Below, piece by piece: positions 55,319 through 64,000 of a stretch of 64,000 nucleotides of DNA. The notes beneath the pieces were generated by a model that had not been told where the DNA came from, searched no databases, and saw only the letters and a program-made list of their open reading frames with translations. Within the stretch, counting starts at the first letter, position 1; every line of letters begins with the position of its first letter. The DNA lies in NCBI GenBank assembly GCA_963971575.1, contig OZ020611.1, forward strand, positions 54,717,381-54,781,380, written 5' to 3'. This DNA is from Liopterus haemorrhoidalis (lineage: Eukaryota > Arthropoda > Insecta > Coleoptera > Dytiscidae). The translations under genes and the position numbers were made by a program.

Positions 55319-55639
55319 TTTTCGACTACAATAACTATTTCCTGTGGCTAGGAAATAAAGCGTTAATTCCAATTTTATTTTTGTTGGAATCGCATCCCTT
55401 ATTAGTGTATCAGTTCGTTGTATTAATGGACTAACTAAATTTAATAGCCTATTAAAATCATCTGGTGTCATTCTTAAACACAGTCTGTACTCATTTTGAT
55501 CTTCCACGGCTAATTCACGAAATAGAAGGACTGATGCGCCATGGGTAGTTCTTCTATCAATCCATTTTTTAACCCATTTTTGTTTAGGCTTATATTCTGT
55601 ACCGAATACTTCAATAAGACAATCAATTATTTCCTCCAC
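55319..55639 (-). pseudogene. Harbinger (HARBI1-like) transposase, N-terminal part
   Basis: 107 open codons up to the hAT insertion: KKWIDRRTTHGASVLLFREL, then FNRLLNLVSPLIQRTDTLIR, DAIPTKIKLELTLYFLATGN and SY. MTP..F..LL..V.P.I...DT..RDAI....L...L.FLATG.SY is the conserved start of HARBI1/PIF transposases (about 350 residues when intact). The DDE residues would lie after the insertion, but the remaining 360 bp to the left end encode no recognisable DDE domain. So the element was already internally deleted, or is very decayed. Confidence 0.9.
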
Positions 55640-55918
55640 AAGAAATGATGTAATTCAAAATACCACTTCTTTAATGGCAACACGCCGGCGACGATGTATA
55701 TCCACATTCATAAACTATTTTTTGCAAAAAGATAATTTCACTACAAAATCACAGTGAAGATGTCAAATGTGTTTTGACACTTAATATCCAGAAAATAAGA
55801 TATGTATGTCAATTGCGTATGAACACCTACTATCCTGAAAATAAGATAGTAGAGTAAAGCGCGTAGTACTTGCGCTAGTTACTAGCTCTTTTACTCTACC
55901 AATGTAAACCCGGCATTA

Positions 55919-56144
55919 CAACTAACTACATAACTATATGAATGACTATCTAACAATATGTAACTAACTATAGCTGACTAACTATATGACTATATCATTT
56001 TTCATATTAACATCGTTTTTATATCTTTATGGGAATGTTGCTGCTGAGGCAGCAGGTTGGGTCCGGTGACTTCCTTGTGTTGTGCAGCATTGCACATAAC
56101 TCACATCTTTGAAATTTTACCTAATCGTATTTAACAACCAAAAC
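55919..56144. other. Degenerate AACTA-rich tandem sequence, otherwise empty
   Basis: 55918-55998 contains repeated AACTA.CTATATGACTAT motifs. No gene. Confidence 0.45.
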
Positions 56145-56386
56145 ATATACGATGTGTGATGAAGTTCGTGCAATTTTTGAAATTCCTGCGCTACATTTGT
56201 CGGTTTGATAAACATTTTTGTTGCCAATTGGAAGCAATATTGGATGTATATTTTAGATTTGACAGCCAACTAAAGAAATTGTGTTTCTGTATATCCGGCG
56301 ATTTTTATTTTTCCAAATGAGGGATCAATGAATATCCATTAAATTTGCGTGAAAAATTAAATCAAGTGCTGTAAAGTAGTGGAAAT

Positions 56387-56965
56387 GTTCAGATCCAAGT
56401 GAGGATCAAAAAAAAAGTCCTCATCTCCATGTGCGGGGCTTGTTGTTGACCGCGGGGCCTGCTGTTCAGATCCAAGTGAGGATCAAAAAAAAAGTCCTCA
56501 TCTCCATGTGCGGGGCTTGTTGTTGACCGCGGGGCCTGCTGTTCAGATCCAAGTGAGGATCAAAAAAAAAGTCCTCATCTCCATGTGCGGGGCTTGTTGT
56601 TGACCGCGGGGCCTGCTGTTCAGATCCAAGTGAGGATCAAAAAAAAAGTCCTCATCTCCATGTGCGGGGCTTGTTGTTGACCGCGGGGCCTGCTGTTCAG
56701 ATCCAAGTGAGGATCAAAAAAAAAGTCCTCATCTCCATGTGCGGGGCTTGTTGTTGACCGCGAGGCCTGCTGTTCAGATCCAAGTGAGGAGCAAAAAAAA
56801 AGTCCTCATCTCCATGTGCGGGGCTTGTTGTTGACCGCGGGGCCTGCTGTTCAGATCCAAGTGAGGATCAAAAAAAAAAAAGTCCTCCTCTCCATGCGCG
56901 GGGCCTATTGTTGAACCGCGGGGCCTGTTGTTGAACCGCGGGGCCTGCTGTTGACCGCGGGGCCA
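56387..56965 (+). repeat. 77-bp tandem repeat, about seven units
   Basis: Units start GTTCAGATCCAAGTGAGGAT at 56387, 56464, 56541, 56618, 56695, 56772 and 56849. The first five are virtually identical; the last is diverged and followed by three short GAACCGCGGGGCCT.TTGTT repeats. Each unit contains AAGTGAGGATCAAAAAAAAA and GTCCTCATCTCC, the minisatellite core seen in several hAT MITEs here. Confidence 0.97.
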
Positions 56966-57006
56966 TGTGCGGCTGCACATGCTGTACATGCCTCGCGCCG
57001 GCCCTG

Positions 57007-57159
57007 ATTGAAAAAATAAAAGCAAAATCGCTGGAGGAGCTGAACGATGTACCAAAATCTGTGTTTCAGAAGTGTTTTGAAGACTGGAAAAAACGGTGCC
57101 ATACGTGCATTATATCCGATGGGGATTATCGTGAAGGGGACAATATAAAAATTGAATAA
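57007..57159 (+). pseudogene. mariner transposase C-terminus
   Basis: EKIKAKSLEELNDVPKSVFQ, then KCFEDWKKRCHTCIISDGDY and REGDNI, ending at a stop at 57157-57159. The F..CF..W..R...CI...GDY.EGD pattern is the last 45 residues of mariner transposases. The frame opens directly after the hAT end. Confidence 0.85.
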
Positions 57160-57215
57160 ATAAATATTGTTTTGCAAATTAAAAAATTGCACGAATTTTT
57201 TTATAACACCACTTA

Positions 57216-58417
57216 CACTACTGTAGTTCATCTTTACGTGGGTGAATTATTTGTACTATCATTTTTTTGATTACATTAAAATAGTTCCATATCAGGAAAG
57301 AAAAATTATCCCTAAATTTTTTAATAATTTTGAAACATTTTTCAATAATCGTTCATCAATTTTTCTTAGTTCGATTTGACACGGACATGTAGAATTAGAA
57401 ATTTTCCAAGCCAGGAGTTCCGTGCAATACCAAAGATGAAAACGGGCGAAAGGGCCATTTGCTCATTTTTCCACCTTTTCATTCTAAAATTTTCGAATAT
57501 TCAAAGGTGTTCCTTAATTTTGCATTTTCACACATAATGTTTCATAGCGTAGAACAGTACAGGTAAGAAATTTCAAATCACCTAACCAACATGACAGTCA
57601 GGTCCAACAGTGCACCAGGAATAAAAAAAAAAAAAACTCAGGTCCCCCCAGGATCAAGTTCTGGATGCGCGCCTGATCTAATTATTCTTACATTATTGTG
57701 GATTAAAATTTATTTGAGATATTTAAAACGGTAACAAGAAAGAAAGTACTTCTCCATGATCTTGAAAATAGAAATATATATTTGATTTATTTATTTAAGT
57801 TTGCAGATTTTTGATTGGCAATGTCCTCAATTTAAGGTTGTTTGCTTCATTGAAGACAAAGAGATAATTTGAGTTTAATTTCCACGCAACTGAACTAGGA
57901 CATTGACTAGAACATAAATTAATGTTGTATGACTGTAATTCCTATTACATGACTCACGTCACCGCAAAACTTTGATTTCAATTTGTTTTCTTGACAGAAA
58001 CACGAAATTCACTTTATGTCATTCATTTTCCTCTGAAGAAAATGTGGGTCACCTTAAATCAGTACCTTAATCGGCTGACATAACAGAAATGTCAGTTTAA
58101 AATACAAATAAATTGACCACAGTAGTTTACTTTAATTTCTCATACAATAATTTCACGTCTATATATTATGTTAAATATTCTGGGTATAAAAATCATGCCC
58201 AGTTGAATAGAAGTATTTTATTTAACAAACATACAATGGATGCTACATTTCACAAGGATGAAGTTTACCAAAACTTTAACAAATCATCCCAGTGTTATAT
58301 AGGCATATAGTGTTATACAGGGAGACTTCACCTTGATTATATCCTTAATAAAAAGAGTTATAAAAATATTATTCAAATAAAACCAATTTAGAGCAACGGG
58401 GATAACCGTATCAAATT
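57216..58417. other. No supported gene; possible hAT end near 57677
   Basis: GGTCCCCCCAGGATCAAGTT then GGATGCGCGCCTG (ends about 57677) may be a hAT right end. The frame at 58113-58310 has no motif. Confidence 0.35.
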
Positions 58418-59330
58418 TTTTTTTGCATTTGTTTTGCAAAAGATATGAGAATAAATGACTTTTCTTTAGATTACATTGCACATATTGTTTTACAGATTAT
58501 TATAGACCTTTTTTTCCTCTATTCAACGGTGTAAAACTTGTATATCCTTACATAACAAAATATCGGAGAAAATCGCACTTCATGGCCTTCAAAATGACGA
58601 CTTATTTTTAGGTAATTAATGGAAACAAATGCATGCAATCAGGGCCGGAGCGAGGGTCTTTGGCGCCCTTATTCAAGATTTAATGAAGCGCCCACAGAGA
58701 GGGCAAAATTTTAAATGAAAAAAAAAAAGGTCGCTTCTAAATTTTAAGTGAAGACCTAAAACAAGTCCTTCCTCCTAAATTTCAAGTGAAGACCTAGAAA
58801 AAGGTCCTTCCTTCTAAATTCCAAGTGAAGACCTAAAAAAAAGGTCTTCATTTCTAAATTCCAAGTGAAGACGTCAAAAAAATATCTTTTAACCTTGGCA
58901 CGTCCTCTGGCATCAAACGCCCTAATGTCTTGCTTACCCTGCATACCGCGTTCCTCCGGCCCTGCATGCAATTGTTTCTACAAGATATGAAAATTAGAAT
59001 TAGCCAAGAGTTTCAAACGATAAATATGAAACATAAGGCTTTATCTGTTCAAGAACCTTTTAAAAAACGTGTACAAAAGTGTATTGAACCGCAAGGTCAT
59101 CATTTGCACATTTAGTACAATAGGTAGATTACTGTTATAGTCACTGATCACTTATTAGTTTTAAGACCACAAAAAGTCGCTTTTATCAAAAATTTTGTTA
59201 TGTAAGGATATAAAAGTTTTATACCGTTGAAAAGAGAAAAAAGCTCTATAATATTGTGTTAAACAATATGTGTAGTGTACTATGAAAAATAGTTATTAAC
59301 TGCCGTGCCTTTTGCAAAACAAATGAAAAA
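58418..59330. mobile_element. Transposon with ~140-bp inverted ends
   Basis: Arms 58418-58562 and 59196-59330 share TGCATTTGTTTTGCAAAA, CACATATTGTTT.ACA, ATTATAGA.CTTTTTTC, TTCAACGGT.TAAAACTT and TATATCCTTACATAACAAAA. A degraded frame (AFKERVQ-like FKKRVQKCIE then GHHLHI, ending 59115) resembles the C-terminal R...CI...G.HFEH of DUF4817-type transposases. Its centre is split by a hAT (58640-58964), and repeat Z abuts its right end. Confidence 0.75.
58640..58964. mobile_element. hAT MITE of the CAGGGCCGGAGCG...GGCGCC type
   Basis: Ends CAGGGCCGGAGCGAGGG and CGTTCCTCCGGCCCTG; TSD CATGCAAT exact at 58632-58639 and 58965-58972. The core (58745-58880) is three ~50-bp units AAATTCCAAGTGAAGACCTA then AAAAAGGTC.TC.TTTCT. 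The minus-strand frame with repeated LHLEFRRKDLFLG is this array translated. Confidence 0.93.
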
Positions 59331-59489
59331 CCAGTGGCGAAGGGAGACCTCCGCTAGACTTGCCCTCCCATAAAAAAAATAATAATAAAAAAAATATATA
59401 TTTTTTTTAATTTAAAAAAATATTTAGGTAAATCTTCCAAAATACATCAAATTATGTCCTATACAATTTTTTGTCCAAGGCTTGGTTTA

Positions 59490-59786
59490 CTATAGTGCGT
59501 TCAAAGGTGAGTTTGCAGTACAGGGCATATGGAGTAGTTCTTTTTCATACTCTCTAATGGGTTTACACAATGACACTATCCTTTTCTTGCTTGTCGACGT
59601 TGCCAGCTCTAAAACGCGCTGATCTGTGAAGACGCAGTATTCTACAAATGGCCATTTGTTTTTGTTGAGTGTTATTTTGAGTTTTATAAGAGTTGATTTT
59701 TGTAAATCATACGAGTTTTTCATATTATTATAATTGACACATTTGACACTTTTACAACATTTGGCAACACCGCTCCCATTTTCCAT
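59490..59786 (-). CDS. 98-codon frame filling the nested TA element
   Basis: Starts at an ATG (59786) just inside the right inverted repeat and stops in the left one, so it spans nearly the whole element without a stop. Composition is protein-like: CCKSVKCVNYNN at the N-terminus, a lysine-rich middle (STLIKLKITLNKNKWPF), then CVFTDQRVLELATSTSKKRI. No catalytic motif and no family I recognise. It could be a captured exon or a chance frame. Confidence 0.3.
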   Translation of the reverse strand: MENGSGVAKCCKSVKCVNYNNMKNSYDLQKSTLIKLKITLNKNKWPFVEYCVFTDQRVLELATSTSKKRIVSLCKPIREYEKELLHMPCTANSPLNAL

Positions 59787-59822
59787 AAGAGCTATACTGC
59801 AAACTCACCTTCGAACGCACTA
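59493..59822. mobile_element. 330-bp TA-flanked element nested in Z
   Basis: Ends TAGTGCGTTCAAAGGTGAGT and its complement with one mismatch, extending over about 30 bp; TA on both sides (59491-59492, 59823-59824). Z copies 1 and 3 show the empty site (TTTACTAGTTACGAA in copy 3), which fixes the TA duplication. Confidence 0.92.
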
Positions 59823-60163
59823 TAGTTACGAATTTTTTTAAATTTTAAAGTTTAATAACTTCCCTTTCCGGTTTCGGATTTTAATAAAAAACAATAGGGT
59901 TCTTCCCAATTATTAGGAGAATTTTTTAGTACCAGAACGAACTCTTTAAGTTAAATCGTTTTTGAGTTATCGTGTATGCACACAGACACACAGACTCAAA
60001 GACACACAGACACACAGACACACACACATACGGACGGCACTTCGAAAATAGGTTTTTTGGATTCCCTGGACCATGAAACGTGGTCATCAGTCAAAATCTC
60101 GACATCGAAAATTTTCGCGATTACAATACTTGCCCCTTATATATTAAGGTCGGGCAAGTAAAA

Positions 60164-60434
60164 AAATGTTTGATACCACTATAGTCCGACTCCCATTAAG
60201 GGCACGTCATACTAGATATCAGTGGAGTAGAATACACACAATTGAATCCCAAACCCTGGGATTATATTTGTAACGTTGACTCGGCGTTGAAAGGATTTCG
60301 TAAACTTTCACAAAACATTGGCAAATTTTAGCAAAAATTCGTAAATATCAAAAGAAACTTAGCAAATATTGGTGCTGTATAAGTTGAGAAAAGTTTGATA
60401 CTGAGAAAGACATGGCTGCTGGAACAGCCTAACC
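60164..60434. other. No feature recognised
   Basis: TATAGTCCGACTCCCATTAA near 60179 looks like a TA-element end but has no partner. Confidence 0.35.
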
Positions 60435-60779
60435 CAACGGTTCCCAAACTTTTTTGACCGCGACCCGGTACGAGGTTTTAAAATTTTTCGCGACCCATCT
60501 TATGAAAAAAAAACATTTATTTACAAAACAAATTTTATTTTAAAGCAGTAGCATTATAGTAATAAAGAGTAATAAATAGTAATAAAGAGTATAGTATAGT
60601 AATAAAGAATATAGTAATAAAGAGTACAAATACACACATTCTAGTGATTAACTGACATAAAATAAATAATAATATGTACAAAAAAAATTTTTTTTTGTGT
60701 GTTTACAATTTTTTCGCGACCCGGCAAAATTTTTCTGCGACCTGGTGCCGGGTCGCGACCCACACTTTGGGAAACGCTG
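60435..60779. mobile_element. hAT MITE with perfect TSD
   Basis: Ends CAACGGTTCCCAAAC and TTTGGGAAACGCTG; TSD GCCTAACC exact at 60427-60434 and 60780-60787. GACCGCGACCCGG and CCGGGTCGCGACCC occur in the two subterminal regions. Confidence 0.93.
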
Positions 60780-60787
60780 GCCTAACC

Positions 60788-61242
60788 CATGAACGATATT
60801 GGTAGAAGTACTTAACACTGTCGTGACCACATAAAAAGATTTTTAAAATATTGGCCTTGGTTCGTCGAGTAGTGATCACATATGAGTTATATCTTACATG
60901 TCTGACTGATTAATATTATTGACTATCAATGTTCTATGTACTTGTAGTTACGCAATATTTTAATGTTTCACTGTCACTCATATTGACATACGAAAATAAA
61001 ATGTTGAAGGACACCAAACTGCCAAAACAAATATTAGTCCGATCTATAAACAAACGTGACTTTTCTGATAACAAAAATTATTTCCTGCTTTATTACTCTG
61101 TTTCTACAGCAATTAACCAAAATTATTACCATAGTACTTCATTTTTTTTGCGCATTTGCAACAATATCCCAGTTGTTGATTTAGCCACGGGCTCCATATC
61201 GCAGACAAACTCTAGCAGTAGGGAGCCTAAAAAGATAATTAA

Positions 61243-61246
<4 letters not shown>
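60788..61246. other. No recognised gene
   Basis: The frame at 60929-61285 has mixed composition but no motif and runs into the microsatellite. Confidence 0.35.
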
Positions 61247-62084
<838 letters not shown>

Positions 62085-62159
62085 TTTACTTTTCCCAAGA
62101 AAAATGGAGGTAAAGTTAATATTAAATCCAAATTTTCGCGAGATGATTCTGTTGTTGAA

Positions 62160-62960
62160 CGATTAGCGATAGAAACCAACGGTTTGAATTTTTCAAATCT
62201 ATTCTTTTATCTACCTAAATAAAAATAGAAGCTCTCCTGAGTTCACGCCTTGCTGATACGTGTAGTTTTGAAAATTTGTAAATATTTAATTTTCGAAAGA
62301 CCGTATGTCAAATGCTAAGAATTTTTTAATTTTACATTTTTTATTTTTTTATTTTAGAAATCCTTCCTTAAGAATAATAAAATATAGGGACCTGTGGTTT
62401 GAATTTTTGAAATCTACAGAGTTTTTTATACTTAGATAAAAAACAGAGCCCCCTTAGTTAACGCCTTTTTGATCCGTGTAATTGTGAAAATTTGTAAATA
62501 TTTTATTTTCCAAAGTCCGTATTTCAAAATTTACATGACAGAACCCTGCGGTTGAAATTTTTGAAATCCTGAGGTCCTGAAGGGCATTATGACTCATTTT
62601 GAAGCAACTCCCAAACAAAATATTTTGTTGTCAAATTTTTAATTTGTCATTTTTTTTTTTTAAACTTAAGTACAATAAAATATAACGAACTGCGATTTGA
62701 ATTTTTGAAATCTTCATATATCGTTTAGTCTAGAAAAAAATTGGGGCTTTAATAACCCAACTTTTACAATAAATACGAATCGTCGAACAAAACCTTTAAA
62801 AACTGTCAAAAATCGAAAAAATCGTAAGGGGTAGGTACCTAAGATATTTTCGATTTTTGAGCAATTTTTTTTTTCTCTCTGATTTACTTCAAAATGTGTA
62901 TCCTTATGTATTTTGAGTCGTAGATCTCAAAAATAAACTCCATTTCAAGCTACGGTTTAC
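62160..62960. repeat. Degenerate ~150-220-bp tandem repeat
   Basis: GGTTTGAATTTTT.AAATCT recurs at about 62181, 62396, 62543 (GGTTGAAATTTTTG) and 62694, followed each time by related blocks (ACGCC.TG.TGAT.CGTGTA, TGAAAATTTGTAAATATT). Strong decay; the origin is unclear. Confidence 0.55.
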
Positions 62961-63266
62961 CCTTTTTGAATAAATTTAAAAAAAAAAACTGAAAATGATC
63001 ATATTTCAAAAAATACATATAAGTGGGTGCTGTTAATATATTTTTAGACTTCCCACCCTGAAAGTGGTCTAAATAAAATTTAAAACAAAAGAAAAAAAAT
63101 ATTTATAATTTGCGCGAGTAAATAATGTAGAAAGATGATAAGTCACTCACTAGGTATTAAGAAATGACACGATCGAATACGCTATCTGGTGGCCAAATTA
63201 TTGTAGTAAATACTGCAGTACAGTTTAAACTTATTAAATATGTTTTAGTGTTGAATTTTTGTAACA

Positions 63267-63362
63267 ATGTCGACAGAAATTGTGAAAAAGTATAAAAGCC
63301 GAACAAATTGTAGTGTTTTTGGCTGTCATTCAAGAAAAGACAAATATAAGCATCTTAACTAA
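63267..63362 (+). pseudogene. THAP-type zinc finger N-terminal exon, interrupted by a SINE
   Basis: ATG 63267, 31 codons: MSTEIVKKYKSRTNCSVFGC then HSRKDKYKHLN. NCSVFGCHSR fits the C-x4-C start of a THAP zinc finger, a DNA-binding domain of host genes and of P-type and other transposases. The frame stops where the SINE (63364-63512) inserted. Beyond it, CETRRKLVIKYNLKIF near 63559-63606 could continue the domain (..R.KLWI...), in a frame with further decay. Gene or transposon origin cannot be decided here. Confidence 0.5.
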
Positions 63363-63363
63363 G

Positions 63364-63512
63364 CAGAACCTGTAATTTGTATAAATATTTTTACACAAAT
63401 TATTTAATATATGCAGGAACTGAATTCACGTCCGTGCCCTTGCTTAACGGACAAATAGCAGGTACAAATCATTTAACGTTTGCAGCTACAGGCTTGCTCA
63501 TGGCAAAAATAG
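63364..63512 (-). mobile_element. tRNA-like SINE, 149-bp copy with TSD
   Basis: Complement of 33955-34085: GCAAGCCTGTAGCTGCAAAC, GGGCACGGACGTGAATTC and ATTTGTATAAATATTTTTAC. An exact 8-bp duplication TAACTAAG flanks it (63356-63363, 63513-63520), so it inserted as a unit into the THAP-like sequence. The body is shorter than in copy 1. Confidence 0.75.
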
Positions 63513-63682
63513 TAACTAAGGTTATAATCGAATTGGAAAAATACTTTGGAATATGTGAAACCCGCAGGAAATTAGTAATAAAATATAATCTGAAAATTTT
63601 CATTAAATGGGTCATAAACTATATGGCGCCACAAAAATAACATATTAGATAGATAAAAATAGATTTTTATGTACCTATAGAT

Positions 63683-63969
63683 CAGTGGTTCTTAACGTTT
63701 TCAGAATCACGGAACACTTACAATTTTATAAAACTTTTGCGGAAGACAGTAAATCCAAAATTATTCAACTGTTATTGCGGAAAATTTCAATTTGAAAGTA
63801 CGATCCGTTATAGAAATCGGTAACAGCTAACATAAGTACAAGTAAAGACGAGAAAACTCAAATCAATGATTTTGCTTTTTCATTTTCGTTCCTTTTTTTT
63901 CGTCTTAATAAAAATTTTAATTTTTCACTGATATTCAAATTTTAGCGGAACACCGGTTAAGAATCTCTG
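63683..63969. mobile_element. hAT MITE with perfect TSD
   Basis: Ends CAGTGGTTCTTAACG and CGGTTAAGAATCTCTG; TSD CTATAGAT exact at 63675-63682 and 63970-63977. ATCACGGAACAC and AGCGGAACACCG are related subterminal motifs. Confidence 0.93.
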
Positions 63970-64000
63970 CTATAGATTATTTCTAATTTTATTTCAGTTT

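Larger units (their letters stand above)
54653..55915 (-). mobile_element. PIF/Harbinger element with transposase relic
   Basis: Ends TGCCGGGTTTACATTGAGTA and its complement; TTA duplicated on both sides (54650-54652, 55916-55918). CTAGTAACTAGCGCAAGTA follows in both ends, forming extended inverted repeats of about 45 bp. It encodes a HARBI1-like transposase on the minus strand and is interrupted by a hAT MITE (55014-55318). Confidence 0.93.
56145..57215 (+). mobile_element. mariner relic carrying a 77-bp tandem array
   Basis: GTTCGTGCAATTTTT near 56166 and its complement AAAAAATTGCACGAATTTTT near 57180 are the inner part of the inverted ends. The C-terminus of the transposase is at 57007-57159. 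Between them lie the tandem array and a hAT-like right end (GCGCCGGCCCTG, ends 57006), so a hAT of the GGCGCC type probably inserted here and lost its left end. Confidence 0.75.
59332..60163 (+). repeat. Repeat family Z, copy 2
   Basis: Same order as copy 1 with an (AC/GACACACA)n stretch at 59981-60028 and the same tail. It is longer because of the insertion 59493-59822. Confidence 0.88.

Overview
This is AT-rich animal DNA, most likely from an insect. The reasons are: long AT-rich intergenic sequence, 8-bp/TA/TTA target-site duplications (TSDs) of hAT, Tc1-mariner and PIF-Harbinger elements, I-, RTE- and CR1/Jockey-type LINE relics, Penelope-like elements, copia gag, and TTAGG-type motifs. 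I found no complete host gene, no rRNA or tRNA gene, no CRISPR array and no bacterial-style operon. Nearly everything recognisable is a transposable element (TE) or a simple repeat, so the window reads as a TE graveyard with several layers of insertion. The species cannot be named from this sequence.

Layout. 0.3-3.2 kb: hAT and RTE relics and a 1-kb transposon with 300-bp inverted ends and a DUF4817-like reading frame. 3.8-5.1 kb: a three-deep nest (hAT, then hAT, then TA-element). 5.8-9.4 kb: two hAT elements with perfect 8-bp TSDs, each carrying nested elements. 11.2-12.5 kb: a hAT carrying a Foldback-like element whose inverted arms are arrays of a 17-bp repeat. 16.2-18.3 kb: a small unknown reading frame, a hAT and a Harbinger MITE. 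19-25.3 kb: antisense LINEs, a Penelope-like element split by a Harbinger element, and a copia gag relic. 26-31.6 kb: an I-type LINE split by a 338-bp insertion, and two mariner relics, one split by a hAT.

32.6-40.4 kb: two pogo/Tigger-type copies (one flanked by an exact 41-bp direct repeat), a hAT MITE, a tRNA-like SINE, two Tc1 relics, a Penelope fragment and several MITEs. 41-47.8 kb: RTE and CR1/Jockey LINE relics and a Tc1 derivative. 48.7-53.9 kb: minisatellites, a microsatellite-bearing repeat family and an I-type LINE split by a hAT. 54.6-57.2 kb: a Harbinger transposase split by a hAT, and a mariner holding a 77-bp tandem array. 58.4-64 kb: a long-inverted-repeat element, nested hAT and TA elements, a TG tract of about 0.5 kb, a THAP-like exon interrupted by a SINE, and a last hAT MITE with a perfect TSD.

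Most insertion calls rest on two sequence facts: matching inverted ends, and a target duplication of the length expected for that superfamily. For three insertions (into Penelope, I-LINE and mariner) the reading frame resumes exactly when the insert and one target copy are mentally removed. For two more, another copy of the host repeat in the window shows the empty site.
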